Shown in pieces: positions 47,552 through 58,362 of a stretch of DNA of 64,000 nt. Below the pieces are notes generated by a model. The model was not told the DNA's origin. It was given only the letters and a program-made list of their open reading frames with translations, and did no database searches. The stretch is from Hydrogenophaga sp. SL48 (GTDB lineage Bacteria > Pseudomonadota > Gammaproteobacteria > Burkholderiales > Burkholderiaceae_C). Position 1 is the stretch's first letter, and each line of letters begins with the position of its first letter. The position numbers and the translations under genes are program-made. The stretch is from positions 3,534,001 through 3,598,000 of the forward strand of contig NZ_CP063400.1 of assembly GCF_021729865.1 (NCBI RefSeq), given 5' to 3'.

Positions 47552-49415
<1,864 letters not shown>

Positions 49416-49419
49416 ATAG

Positions 49420-49506
49420 GCCCTCCCCCGCGCCGGGCTTCGCCCGTCACGCCCTCAAGGGGGCGATGCGATTGGCCCGGCGAAGCCGGTTCCACCGCAT
49501 CCTGGG
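49420..49506 (+). repeat. 3' intergenic element, copy 8 (after panC)
   Basis: Five nt after the panC stop, same orientation: CCTCCCCCGCGCC, GGGCTTCGCCC hairpin, CCCTCAAGGGGG, CCCGGCGAAGCCGG, ending GCATCCTGGGG. Confidence 0.7.
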
Positions 49507-49554
49507 GTGAAAACACCCCACGCCGGACGCGCAATTGGCTCGACAGCCGCCCGG

Positions 49555-50577
49555 CTACAGCGCCTCTTCTTTCGGATCGCGCCCCATCAAGGCGGCCACG
49601 GCTTGTTCGGGTTTCAGTTGTCCATCGAGCAGCGCCACCACCCCTTCGCTGATCGGCATGTCCACGCCCAGTAGGTGGGCTCGGTGCACCACCGTGCGTG
49701 CGCTGTACACGCCTTCGGCCACATGGCCCAGCGAGTCCACCGCCTCGCTCAGTGTCATGCCCTGGGCCAGCAGCTGACCCACCTTGCGGTTGCGGGACAG
49801 GTCGCCGGTGGCGGTGAGCACGAGGTCGCCCAGCCCGGAGAGCCCCATGAACGTGTCGGCACGGGCGCCCAGGGCGAGTCCGAGCCGCGTCATTTCGGCC
49901 AGGCCGCGCGTGATGAGCGCGGCACGCGCGTTGAGGCCGAGTTGCAGGCCGTCACACAGACCGGTGGCGATGGCGAGCACATTTTTCACCGCGCCCCCCA
50001 CCTCGACACCCACGCTGTCTTCATTGGCGTAAACCCGCAGCAAAGGGCCGTGGAACGCCGACACCAGCGCATCGCGCACGCCGGCGTGTTCGCTGGCCGC
50101 CACCAGCGCGGTGGGTTGGCCACGCGCCACTTCCTGCGCGAAGCTGGGCCCACTGAGCACGCCCGCCCGAAGGCTTGGCGCGACTTGCGCGCGAATTTCA
50201 TGGCCCAACAGCCCGGGCGCATCGCTCCCGGCCGCCGCGGCCTCAAACCCCTTGCACAGCCAGGCCACTGGCGCTTGCACGTTCGCGAGCCGCTCCAACA
50301 TGGCCCGCAACGCCGCCATGGGCGTGGCGATCACCACCAGGTCGGAAGTCTTGAGCAGGCCCGACGGCCAGTGCCCGTCGTCACCGGCCAGCGTGAGGCC
50401 AGAGGGCAAGGCAACACCGGGCAAATAGCGGCGGTTCTCTCCGTCTGCGCGCATGGCGGCCACCTGTGCCGCATCGCGCGCCCACAGACTGACCCGGTGC
50501 GGTTGACCTGGATGACTGGCCGCGCTGATGGCCAGGGCGGTGCCCCAGGCACCCGCGCCGAGCACCACGATGTTCAT
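49555..50577 (-). CDS. gpsA: Glycerol-3-phosphate dehydrogenase [NAD(P)+]
   Basis: A 340-residue enzyme making sn-glycerol-3-phosphate for phospholipids. [14 protein letters not shown] dinucleotide motif, [46 protein letters not shown] (catalytic Lys), [20 protein letters not shown] and RNRKVG. The ATG at 50577 ([12 protein letters not shown]) is preferred over one five codons upstream. Downstream of secB by 21 nt. Confidence 0.95.
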   Translation of the reverse strand: MNIVVLGAGAWGTALAISAASHPGQPHRVSLWARDAAQVAAMRADGENRRYLPGVALPSGLTLAGDDGHWPSGLLKTSDLVVIATPMAALRAMLERLANVQAPVAWLCKGFEAAAAGSDAPGLLGHEIRAQVAPSLRAGVLSGPSFAQEVARGQPTALVAASEHAGVRDALVSAFHGPLLRVYANEDSVGVEVGGAVKNVLAIATGLCDGLQLGLNARAALITRGLAEMTRLGLALGARADTFMGLSGLGDLVLTATGDLSRNRKVGQLLAQGMTLSEAVDSLGHVAEGVYSARTVVHRAHLLGVDMPISEGVVALLDGQLKPEQAVAALMGRDPKEEAL

Positions 50578-50598
50578 CGACGGGGACGCCAAACAGAC

Positions 50599-51054
50599 TT
50601 ACTGCGTGACGATGCGCGGAGCGTCTTCGGCCGCCTGGGCCTGCTGCTGCTCGTACATGGCCTGGAAATTGATTTCGGCCAGGTGCACGGGCGGGAAACC
50701 CCCGCGCTGGATCAGGTCGGCCACGTTGCCGCGCAGGTAGGGGTAGACGATCTGCGGGCAGGCGATGCCCATGATCGGGCCCATCTGGTCCTGTGGCAGG
50801 TGGCGGATCTCGAAGATGCCGGCCTGCTTGGCTTCGACCAGGAACACGGTCTTGTCCTTGATCTTGGTCTGCACGGTGGCGGTCACGCAGATCTCGTACA
50901 CACCGTCGGCCACGGGATTGGCTTCCACGCCCAGCTGGATGTCCACCGAGGGCTGCTCCTGCTCCAGCAGGATGGCCGGGGAGTTGGGCTGCTCCAGCGA
51001 GGCTTCCTTGAGGTAAACGCGCTGGATCTGGAAGATGGGATCTTGGTCGGCCAT
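50599..51054 (-). CDS. secB: Protein-export chaperone SecB
   Basis: A 151-residue tetrameric chaperone that holds preproteins for Sec[61 protein letters not shown] and [15 protein letters not shown] are typical. In the common grxC-secB-gpsA order. Confidence 0.96.
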   Translation of the reverse strand: MADQDPIFQIQRVYLKEASLEQPNSPAILLEQEQPSVDIQLGVEANPVADGVYEICVTATVQTKIKDKTVFLVEAKQAGIFEIRHLPQDQMGPIMGIACPQIVYPYLRGNVADLIQRGGFPPVHLAEINFQAMYEQQQAQAAEDAPRIVTQ

Positions 51055-51153
51055 AAGAGCTTTCTGAAAAAGTGAAAAGGCAGAAACCCGCCAGGGGACG
51101 GGGTCCCGCAGCGGGCTTTGGCGGCGATTATCTCAGCAACGCCACCGGGGAAA

Positions 51154-51411
51154 TCAGGCCTGCAGAAGGGGCACAAGTCCCCCGCTGCGGTCCAGGGCGT
51201 GCAGGTCGTCGCAGCCACCCACATGGGTCTCGCCCACGAAGATCTGCGGCACGCTGGTGCGACCGGTGAGCTGGGTCATCCGGGCGCGCAGCTCGGGCTT
51301 GCCATCGACCACGATTTCTTCATAGTCGGTCACACCACGCTGCTGCAGCAAGGCCTTGGCACGGCTGCAATAAGGGCAGTAGTCACTGGAATAAATTTTG
51401 ACGCGGGCCAA
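51154..51411 (-). CDS. grxC: Glutaredoxin 3
   Basis: An 85-residue dithiol glutaredoxin with the CPYC redox site, TSVPQIFVGETHVGGCDDLH and the cis-Pro in SVPQ. A TTG start at 51411 is chosen because AGGAG lies 7 nt upstream and the length then equals the usual family size; an ATG at 51426 would add five residues and cover the Shine-Dalgarno. Confidence 0.94.
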   Translation of the reverse strand: MARVKIYSSDYCPYCSRAKALLQQRGVTDYEEIVVDGKPELRARMTQLTGRTSVPQIFVGETHVGGCDDLHALDRSGGLVPLLQA

Positions 51412-51479
51412 TTGGCGACTCCTCATTCAGACAAAACAGGACCGGAGCGTGAGACCGAAGCACAGCACACGCCGAAGAT

Positions 51480-51542
51480 CCGGCTCCGCCGGTCCAAAGG
51501 CGTGGCCCCCCTGGGGGGAAGCCGCGCAGCGGCGCAGGGGGG
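51480..51542 (-). repeat. 3' intergenic element, copy 9 (after rhodanese gene)
   Basis: On the minus strand, directly after the rhodanese stop: C-run, GCGCCGCTGCGCGGC hairpin, CCCCCCAGGGGGG, then a reduced CCGGCGGAGCCGG hairpin. Confidence 0.68.
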
Positions 51543-51543
51543 A

Positions 51544-51957
51544 TCACTTCTCCACCGGCAGGTTGGCGGAGCGCCAGGCGCCCATGCCACCATTCAGCGA
51601 GCGGGCATTCTCGTAGCCCAGCTTCTTGGCGATCGCCACGGCGCGCTTGGAACGCATGCCCGAGGCACAGACCAGCACCACCGGCGTGGCCTTGTTTTTC
51701 ACGGCGCCGGTCAGTTTGGCCTCCAGCTCGCCCAACGGCAGGTGTTTCGCCCCCACCACGTGGCCCGCCGCAAACTCGTCGGCCCCGCCAATGTCCACCA
51801 CCACCGCCTTCTCACGGTTCATCAGCTGCACCACCTCGGCCGGCGTGACACCGGCAGCGCCGCCACCACCACCCGAGGCCAGCGCAGGCCACATCAGCAT
51901 GGCGCCAGAGCTCAACGCCACCAGCAGCAGCATCCAATTGTCGATAAAGAAACTCAC
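51544..51957 (-). CDS. Rhodanese-like domain protein
   Basis: A 137-residue membrane-anchored single-domain rhodanese. One N-terminal hydrophobic segment (IDNWMLLLVALSSGAMLMWP), a Gly-rich linker, then the rhodanese domain (about 38-135) with VVVDIGGADEFAAGHVVGAK and the active-site Cys in VLVCASGMRSKRA. GTG at 51957 is chosen since GGAAAGG lies 6 nt upstream; a TTG two codons earlier is possible. Upstream of grxC-secB-gpsA on the same strand, separated by a 3' element. Confidence 0.9.
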   Translation of the reverse strand: MSFFIDNWMLLLVALSSGAMLMWPALASGGGGGAAGVTPAEVVQLMNREKAVVVDIGGADEFAAGHVVGAKHLPLGELEAKLTGAVKNKATPVVLVCASGMRSKRAVAIAKKLGYENARSLNGGMGAWRSANLPVEK

Positions 51958-52062
51958 AGGCAACCTTTCCAGTTAAGCCTGGGATTTTAGAATGTGTGGC
52001 TGGCGCGCGCTGGCATCCCGCCAGCGCGCGCTGTTTTTCGTCCCCAACGCCCCGTCCACCCC

Positions 52063-52806
52063 ATGTACAAACTCGTCCTGATTCGCCACGGCGAATCCAC
52101 CTGGAATCTCGAAAACCGCTTCACCGGCTGGACCGATGTGGATCTCACGCCCACCGGCGTCTCGCAGGCCATGTCGGCCGGCAAGCTGCTCAAGGCCGAG
52201 GGTTACGACTTCGACGTGGCCTACACCAGCGTGCTCAAGCGCGCCATCCACACGCTCTGGTACGCCATGGACGAGATGGACCGCAGCTGGTTGCCGGTGG
52301 TCAAGGACTGGCGCCTCAACGAGCGTCACTACGGCGGACTGCAGGGGCTGAACAAGACCGACATGGCCAAACAGTACGGCGACGAACAGGTGCTGATCTG
52401 GCGCCGCAGCTACGACACGCCGCCACCGGCCCTGGAGGCCACCGATCCCCGCAGCGAGCGCAGCGACCGTCGCTACGCTGGCCTGCCAGCCGATGCCGTG
52501 CCGCTGACCGAGTGCCTGAAGGACACCGTGGCCCGCGTCATGCCGTTCTGGAACGAGGTGCTCGCCCCCACCATCACCAGCGGCCAGCGGGTGGTGATCG
52601 CCGCCCATGGCAACAGCATCCGCGCCATGGTGAAGTACCTGGACGGCATCTCCGACGCCGACATCGTGAACCTGAACATCCCCAACGGCATCCCGCTGGT
52701 CTACGAACTCGACGCCGATCTCAAGCCCATCAAGAGCTACTACCTGGGCGACGCCGAAGCCGCCGCGAGGGCCGCCGCAGCGGTCGCCGCTCAAGGCAAA
52801 CACTGA
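52063..52806 (+). CDS. gpmA: 2,3-bisphosphoglycerate-dependent phosphoglycerate mutase
   Basis: A 247-residue glycolytic mutase. Phospho-His in [55 protein letters not shown] and [18 protein letters not shown] with the second His. Normal length. Divergent from the rhodanese gene; a terminator-like structure separates it from ctpA. Confidence 0.96.
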   Translation: MYKLVLIRHGESTWNLENRFTGWTDVDLTPTGVSQAMSAGKLLKAEGYDFDVAYTSVLKRAIHTLWYAMDEMDRSWLPVVKDWRLNERHYGGLQGLNKTDMAKQYGDEQVLIWRRSYDTPPPALEATDPRSERSDRRYAGLPADAVPLTECLKDTVARVMPFWNEVLAPTITSGQRVVIAAHGNSIRAMVKYLDGISDADIVNLNIPNGIPLVYELDADLKPIKSYYLGDAEAAARAAAAVAAQGKH

Positions 52807-52864
52807 GTGTGCCGATAGCAAGGAACCGAATCGAGGGGCCTTGCTCCAAGGTGTATATTGATTT

Positions 52865-52905
52865 GCCAGCCCGGTGACGTCACCGCCCAGCTGGCGTCCT
52901 TTTTT
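52865..52905 (+). terminator. Terminator-like hairpin with nested palindrome between gpmA and ctpA
   Basis: GCCAGC (52865-52870) pairs with GCTGGC (52890-52895), enclosing the perfect dyad GGTGACGTCACC (52873-52884), followed by GTCCTTTTTT. It ends 11 nt before the ctpA ATG, so it may terminate gpmA transcripts or attenuate read-through into ctpA. Confidence 0.55.
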
Positions 52906-52916
52906 GGGGTATTTCG

Positions 52917-54410
52917 ATGGGCAAACAAGTGGGTCACAAGCTGAAGATCGCGGGCTGGATCGCCGTGGGCGCGGTGGCCGGGGCGCTGACCACGGTGCAG
53001 ATGCAGGCCGTGGCCCGCGGTTCGCTGGCCCCCTTGCCACTGGAAGAACTGCAGCAGCTCGCCGCCGTGTTCGGCATGGTCAAGAGCGACTATGTGGAGC
53101 CAGTGGACGAGAAAAAGCTCATCTCCGAGGCCATTTCGGGCATGGTCGCCAGCCTTGACCCGCATTCCCAGTACTTCGACAAGAAGTCGTTCAAGGAATT
53201 CCGTGAAGGCACCAGCGGCCGCTTCGTCGGCGTGGGCATTGAAATCACCATGGAAGACGGCCTGGTCAAGGTGGTCTCGCCCATCGAAGACTCGCCCGCC
53301 TTCCGGGCCGGCCTGAAGTCGGGCGACCTGATCACCAAGATCGACGACACCGCCGTCAAGGGCCTGAGCATCAACGACGCGGTGAAGCTCATGCGCGGCG
53401 AGCCGCGCACCAAGGTGCTGCTGAGCATCTTCCGCAAGGACGAAAACCGCACCTTCCCCGTCACGATCACCCGTGAAGAGATCAAGACCCAGAGCGTGAA
53501 GACCAAGATGGTCGAGCCCGGTTACGCCTGGGTTCGCGTGTCGCAGTTCCAGGACCGCACCATCGAGGATTTCGCCAAGAAGGTCGAAGACCTGTACAAG
53601 GCCGACCCGAAGATCAAGGGCTTGGTGCTCGACCTGCGCAACGACCCGGGCGGCCTGCTGGACGCGGCCGTGGCGCTCTCGGCCGCTTTCCTGCCGGAAA
53701 ACGTGACCGTGGTCTCGACCAACGGCCAGCTCGCCGACAGCAAGTTTGTCTACACCGCCGCGCCCCAGCACTACCTGCGCCGCGGTGGCAGCGACCCGAT
53801 CAAGCGCCTGACCGAAGCCACCAAGGGCGCATTGAAGAGCGTGCCCATGGTCGTGCTGGTCAACGAAGGCTCCGCCTCGGCCAGCGAGATCGTGGCCGGT
53901 GCCCTGCAAGACCACAAGCGCGGCACCATCCTGGGCAGCCAGACCTTCGGCAAGGGCTCGGTGCAGACCGTGCGCCCGCTCGGTCCCGACACCGGCCTCA
54001 AGCTCACCACCGCGCGGTATTACACGCCGGGCGGCAAGTCGATCCAGGCCAAGGGCATCGTGCCCGACGTGATGGTCGACGAGACGCTGGAAGGCAATGT
54101 GTTTGCCGCGCTGCGCACCCGTGAAGCCGACCTGACCAAGCACCTGACCAACGGCAAGGAAGCCAAGCCGGGCGAAACCCCGATGACCGACGCCCAGCGC
54201 GCCGCCGAGCAGGTGCGTGAGCAAGACCGCGAAACCGCCCGCAAGCGCCTGGAAGACGAGGCCAAGAAGAACCCCGGCCAGCGCCTGATCCCCGAGTTCG
54301 GCAGTGAAAAAGACTTCCAGCTGCAGCAGGCGCTGAACAAGCTCAAGGGTCGCCCGGTGCTGGTCAGCAAGACGCAGACCGAGCGCGAAGAAGAGAAGAA
54401 AGACAACTGA
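52917..54410 (+). CDS. ctpA: Carboxyl-terminal processing protease, S41 family
   Basis: A 497-residue periplasmic protease anchored or exported by an N-terminal hydrophobic segment (IAGWIAVGAVAGALTTVQ). PDZ domain (about 100-180, GRFVGVGIEITMEDGLVKVV, FRAGLKSGDLITKID), then the S41 core with LVLDLRNDPGGLLDAAVAL, the catalytic Ser in NEGSASASEIVAGAL and Lys in GSQTFGKGSVQTVRPL. The Lys/Glu-rich C-terminus is soluble. Probably trims envelope or cell-wall enzymes. Confidence 0.93.
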   Translation: MGKQVGHKLKIAGWIAVGAVAGALTTVQMQAVARGSLAPLPLEELQQLAAVFGMVKSDYVEPVDEKKLISEAISGMVASLDPHSQYFDKKSFKEFREGTSGRFVGVGIEITMEDGLVKVVSPIEDSPAFRAGLKSGDLITKIDDTAVKGLSINDAVKLMRGEPRTKVLLSIFRKDENRTFPVTITREEIKTQSVKTKMVEPGYAWVRVSQFQDRTIEDFAKKVEDLYKADPKIKGLVLDLRNDPGGLLDAAVALSAAFLPENVTVVSTNGQLADSKFVYTAAPQHYLRRGGSDPIKRLTEATKGALKSVPMVVLVNEGSASASEIVAGALQDHKRGTILGSQTFGKGSVQTVRPLGPDTGLKLTTARYYTPGGKSIQAKGIVPDVMVDETLEGNVFAALRTREADLTKHLTNGKEAKPGETPMTDAQRAAEQVREQDRETARKRLEDEAKKNPGQRLIPEFGSEKDFQLQQALNKLKGRPVLVSKTQTEREEEKKDN

Positions 54411-54433
54411 TCGCAGAGCGACGGACCACGGCC

Positions 54434-55186
54434 TTGGACGACCAGCAACTCCTGCGCTACTCGCGCCACATCCTGCTCAACGAGCTGGGCATTGAGGGTC
54501 AGGAACAGCTGCTGGCGTCCCACGCGCTGGTGATCGGCGCGGGCGGCCTGGGTTCGCCGGTGGCGCTCTACCTTGGCAGCGCCGGCGTGGGCCGCATCAC
54601 CGTGGTGGACCACGACGTGGTCGATGAAACCAATCTGCAGCGGCAGATCGCGCACACCCTGGATCGTGTGGGGCAAGCCAAAGCCGAGTCGGTGAAGGCG
54701 GCGATTGCCGCCATCAACCCCGACCCACAAGTCAATGCGCTGGTGCAACGTGCCGACGACGCCCTGCTCGACCAGCTGCTGCCCGACGTGAACGTGGTCA
54801 TCGACTGCTGCGACAACTTCGCCACCCGCCACCTGGTCAACCGCGCCTGCGTGCGCCACGGCGTGCCGCTGGTGTCGGGCGCGGCGATCCGCATGGACGG
54901 ACAGCTCAGCGTGTACGACCCGCGCGACAGCGCCTCACCCTGCTACGCCTGCGTGTTCCCCGAAACCAGCGACGTGGAAGAAACGCGCTGCGCCACCATG
55001 GGCGTGTTCGCGCCGCTGGTGGGCATCGTCGGCACCATGCAGGCGGCCGAAGCGCTCAAGCTGATGTGCGGCATGGGTTCGCGCCTGACCGGGCAGCTGC
55101 TGATGATCGACGGACGCGACCTGTCGTTCAACCAGATCGCGCTGCCGCGTCAACCAGGCTGCGCGGTCTGCGGCCACCCGCACTGA
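54434..55186 (+). CDS. HesA/MoeB/ThiF family adenylyltransferase
   Basis: A 250-residue E1-like enzyme that adenylates the C-terminus of a sulfur-carrier protein (MoaD or ThiS). YSRHILLNELGIEGQEQLLA, VIGAGGLGSPVALYLGSAGV nucleotide motif, DETNLQRQIAHT, VIDCCDNFATRHLVN, and Zn-binding CYACVF plus C-terminal CAVCGHPH. Starts with TTG 23 nt after ctpA. MoeB and ThiF cannot be separated by sequence alone here. Confidence 0.9.
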   Translation: MDDQQLLRYSRHILLNELGIEGQEQLLASHALVIGAGGLGSPVALYLGSAGVGRITVVDHDVVDETNLQRQIAHTLDRVGQAKAESVKAAIAAINPDPQVNALVQRADDALLDQLLPDVNVVIDCCDNFATRHLVNRACVRHGVPLVSGAAIRMDGQLSVYDPRDSASPCYACVFPETSDVEETRCATMGVFAPLVGIVGTMQAAEALKLMCGMGSRLTGQLLMIDGRDLSFNQIALPRQPGCAVCGHPH

Positions 55187-55201
55187 ACGGAAGGCGGTCG
55201 A

Positions 55202-55735
55202 TCAGGGCCAGGGGCAAGGCCCGTTCCGGCGGCGGAAATCGCGCGGCACCTCGGGCCGATCCTGGGCAAACAGGCCCTTGCGCCGTTCGCGGGCCCGCTC
55301 TTCCTGTTCGGCATAGGGCCCGTTGCTGTGGCGCCAGTGGTACGACCAGGCGTGGCCCTCGCTGACCAGCCAGCCGGCCACGTCCTCGTCGCCCAGTTGC
55401 AGCTTCACCAGCGGGCGGCCGTAATCGTCGCGGCGGCGTTCGCGCACCACGACCACCTTCTCCAGCAGGCGCGCAGCGAGCGCCTCCTTGGACGCCAGAC
55501 CTCCGTCCTGGCAGATCTCCGGTGCGTCAATGCCGTCGATCCGCAGCTTGCGGTATTTGCCGCCGGTCAGTGGCTTGACCCACAGCGTGTCGCCGTCGGA
55601 CACGCGGGTCACCCGCGCTTCGTAGCTGGCATCGGCCCGTGGTGGGAAGTTGGGTTTGGCGGCGTCCTGCGCTCCGGCAGCGCTGCCCGCGAACGACAGA
55701 AGCGCCGCGCTGAAAACAAATGATGGAAACAACAT
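55202..55735 (-). CDS. Thermonuclease (SNase) family protein
   Basis: A 177-residue exported nuclease: signal peptide MLFPSFVFSAALLSFAGSAA, then the SNase OB-fold with VTRVSDGDTLWVKP, LRIDGIDAPEICQ, the Arg/Glu catalytic region DDYGRPLVKLQLGDEDVAGW and GHAWSYHWRHSNGPYAEQEE. Normal length for small bacterial members. Convergent with the MoeB-like gene, 15 nt apart. Confidence 0.9.
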   Translation of the reverse strand: MLFPSFVFSAALLSFAGSAAGAQDAAKPNFPPRADASYEARVTRVSDGDTLWVKPLTGGKYRKLRIDGIDAPEICQDGGLASKEALAARLLEKVVVVRERRRDDYGRPLVKLQLGDEDVAGWLVSEGHAWSYHWRHSNGPYAEQEERARERRKGLFAQDRPEVPRDFRRRNGPCPWP

Positions 55736-55769
55736 GCCGCGAGTCTGCCAGCTTTGCCGGCCGGCCCGC

Positions 55770-56435
55770 TCACACCGCCATGTAACGCCCCGGCCGGTGG
55801 TTGATCGCCAGCGTCATGTTGAGCACCACCGCCCCCAGCACCGACCAGGCGATCTGCGGCGGCGCACGCACCGAGAAGGCGGCGAGCACGATGGCGCAGT
55901 CCAGCGCCATCTGCAGGTGGCCCGCGCGCCAGCCAAACCGCTCCTGCAGGTAGAGCACCAGCACGTTGAAACCACCCAGGCTGGCCCGGTGCCGGAACAG
56001 CATCAGCATGCCCGCGCCCATCAGCAAGCCGCCGGCCACCGCCGCGAAACCGGGCGCCAGCGCGCCGATCTGAATCCAGCCCGGCACCAGGTGCGCCAGC
56101 AGCGAGAGCAGGCCCACCGCGACAAAGGTCTTGACCGTGAAGCGAGCGCCCATGCGCCGCCAGGCCAGGGCATAAAACGGCAGGTTGATCAGGAAAAACA
56201 CCGCACTGAAGCTCCAGCCCGTGGCGTAGTGCACGAGGAACGCCAGCCCGGCGGTGCCGCCCGTGAGCAGCCCCACGTGGCCAAACAGCACCACGCCGAG
56301 CGCCACAAACAGGGTGCCGGTCAGCAGCGCTTGCGCGTCTTCGTGCGGCTTGTGGCGCCCGGGCGCGGCGGCTGGCGAGCGCGCAAGCGGCGGAGCCGAA
56401 GCGGAAGGACGGAACAGGCGCAGCAATGCCGACAT
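55770..56435 (-). CDS. YitT family membrane protein
   Basis: A 221-residue protein with five to six hydrophobic segments: [57 protein letters not shown], and later VAGGLLMGAGMLMLFRHRAS with LGGFNVLVLYLQERFGW, the YitT duplicated GGTAG/GGFN pattern. Function unknown. ATG at 56435 is preferred; an upstream in-frame start adds 15 residues without homology features. Confidence 0.82.
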   Translation of the reverse strand: MSALLRLFRPSASAPPLARSPAAAPGRHKPHEDAQALLTGTLFVALGVVLFGHVGLLTGGTAGLAFLVHYATGWSFSAVFFLINLPFYALAWRRMGARFTVKTFVAVGLLSLLAHLVPGWIQIGALAPGFAAVAGGLLMGAGMLMLFRHRASLGGFNVLVLYLQERFGWRAGHLQMALDCAIVLAAFSVRAPPQIAWSVLGAVVLNMTLAINHRPGRYMAV

Positions 56436-56504
56436 GGACGAACCGGATGTGAGGGAGGAGGCGCAGAGTGTCGGCCCCACGGGCCGCGCCGCCTTTGACC
56501 CAGG

Positions 56505-57056
56505 TCAGGACCGGGGCACGCCGCCTGAGCCGTCCGTCAGTTCGCTCAGCGGCAGCGCGTCGATCGGGGACAGCCCGGCGCGCACGGCGGCCAGCCGGTT
56601 CTCCAGCGCGTGGACCGACGCTGCGGCACGGGGATCATCGGGCCATGCCCGGTCGTCGCGCGTCAGCCGCAGGCGGTGGCGACGGCGCAGCAGGCCGCCC
56701 AGCGGGTCGACGTGCAGCCGGTAAAAGCAGCGCATGCCGTAGTGAAGGTGCAGCGTGTGGCCGTCCAGCGGCCAATGGTTGTTCAGCAAGAACGAGTCGT
56801 ACATGACACCCAGCTTCGCCTCGGCCAGCACCTGGAAACGGTCGTCCAGCAGCGTGAAGCTGTTCGCCTCTTCAAAGGGGCAGTCGAACGAGGTGATCAG
56901 CAGATGCCCGTGCGCGCAGCGGTACTGCGCCTCGATCACGTAGCCTTCGATCTGTGTGCCGGTGGGCACGCCGTCGCACAGCAGCGCGGTCTTGACCGGC
57001 CAGTGTTCATACGGCCCTTCGTGCTTCGCCAGCGAGAAGCGCTGCTGTGCCTCCAT
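56505..57056 (-). CDS. Hypothetical protein
   Basis: A 183-residue soluble protein, not recognised. No signal peptide or membrane segment. The N-terminal ~110 residues look beta-rich (CAHGHLLITSFDCPFEEANS, VMYDSFLLNNHWPLDGHTLH) with several His/Cys that could bind metal; the C-terminal ~60 residues are helical and Arg/Ala-rich. It is 10 nt downstream of pfp on the same strand, so co-transcription is likely. Codon use is like its neighbours. Confidence 0.65.
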   Translation of the reverse strand: MEAQQRFSLAKHEGPYEHWPVKTALLCDGVPTGTQIEGYVIEAQYRCAHGHLLITSFDCPFEEANSFTLLDDRFQVLAEAKLGVMYDSFLLNNHWPLDGHTLHLHYGMRCFYRLHVDPLGGLLRRRHRLRLTRDDRAWPDDPRAAASVHALENRLAAVRAGLSPIDALPLSELTDGSGGVPRS

Positions 57057-57066
57057 CGGCCCGCGC

Positions 57067-58281
57067 TCAGGGCCGCAGCACCTTGGCCACCGGGTTGTTG
57101 CGCAGGCGGTAGGCGTCGGGCATGTCCGAGCCCAGCAGCGGGCGCAGGTAGAGGCGGAAGGCGTCGGTCACATCCGTGCCGCTGGCGCTGATGAACTCGT
57201 CTTCCATCGTGCGCGTCTTGCCGGCCACGGCGTCCAGCGGGAGCAGCTCGTAGTCGGCCGAATAGAAGCCGGTGCGCTTGATCGCCACCGAGCCGTCGAC
57301 CTGGCCCCACATCGCGAACTGCACGGCTTTTTCGCCCACCTCGCGCGCCTCGCGCTGGTCCACGTCGGACACACACCCGATGAAGCTGCGCTGCAGGTAG
57401 CCGAAGGTGTCGCCGCGCACGCGCTTGATGCCCAGCCGGTTCTTGATCTCCTCGCACAGCAGGTCGGCCAGCGCGCCGGTGCCGGAGAGCTGCACGTTGC
57501 CGTGCGCGTCCTTCTCCACGTCCTTGGCCAGTTGGGTGATGATGGGCTGCCCCGAGGCGTCGTGGATACCTTCGCTCACCGCGATCACACAGCGGCCGTG
57601 GCGCTCATACATCGCCTTCACATCGGCCAGGAACTTCGGGATCTCGAACACGCGTTCGGGCACGTAGATGAGGTGCGGGCCGTCGTCGGGAAACTTCTTG
57701 CCCAGCGCGGACGCGGCCGTGAGAAAGCCCGCGTGCCGGCCCATCACCACGCCCACGTAGACGCCGGGCAGCGACGCGTTGTCAAGGTTCGCCCCGGCAA
57801 AGGCCTGGGCCACGAAGCGCGCCGCCGAGGGGAACCCGGGCGTGTGGTCGTTGCCCACCAGGTCGTTGTCGATGGTCTTGGGAATGTGGATCGAGCGCAG
57901 CGGGTAGTTGGCCTTGTGCGCCTCCTCGCTCACGATGCGCACCGTGTCCGACGAGTCGTTGCCACCGATGTAGAAGAAGTGCTCGATCTCGTGGGCGCGA
58001 AGCACCTTGAAGATTTCCTGGCAGTACTTCAGGTCGGGCTTGTCGCGCGTGGAGCCCAGCGCCGAGGCCGGCGTGCGCGCCACGGCTTCCAGGTTGTGGC
58101 TGGTCTCCTGCGTGAGGTCGACGAAGTTCTCGTCCACGATGCCGCGCACGCCGTGGCGCGCGCCGTAGACCCGCTTCACGTTCTGGAAGCGCCGCGCCTC
58201 CAGGGCCACGCCCACCAGCGACTGGTTGATCACGGCGGTCGGGCCGCCGCCCTGGGCGACGAGGATTTTTCCGGATGACAT
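57067..58281 (-). CDS. pfp: Pyrophosphate-dependent 6-phosphofructokinase
   Basis: A 404-residue phosphofructokinase using PPi instead of ATP, allowing reversible glycolysis. KILVAQGGGPTAVINQSLVG, the nucleotide-loop FYIGGNDSSDTVRIVSEEAH (Asp instead of the Gly of ATP enzymes), HIPKTIDNDLVGNDHTPGFP (substrate base), VVMGRHAGFLTAASALGK and IYVPERVFEIPKF. Start at 58281 chosen at MSSGKILVAQ. The PPi assignment follows from the GGND and KTIDND motifs. Confidence 0.9.
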   Translation of the reverse strand: MSSGKILVAQGGGPTAVINQSLVGVALEARRFQNVKRVYGARHGVRGIVDENFVDLTQETSHNLEAVARTPASALGSTRDKPDLKYCQEIFKVLRAHEIEHFFYIGGNDSSDTVRIVSEEAHKANYPLRSIHIPKTIDNDLVGNDHTPGFPSAARFVAQAFAGANLDNASLPGVYVGVVMGRHAGFLTAASALGKKFPDDGPHLIYVPERVFEIPKFLADVKAMYERHGRCVIAVSEGIHDASGQPIITQLAKDVEKDAHGNVQLSGTGALADLLCEEIKNRLGIKRVRGDTFGYLQRSFIGCVSDVDQREAREVGEKAVQFAMWGQVDGSVAIKRTGFYSADYELLPLDAVAGKTRTMEDEFISASGTDVTDAFRLYLRPLLGSDMPDAYRLRNNPVAKVLRP

Positions 58282-58362
58282 GGGTTGCTCCTTCGAAGAG
58301 GGATGAGGACTACGGCGCTTCAACGCCAGAAAACCATGGGAGAAAACACGCTGTACGCGCTG

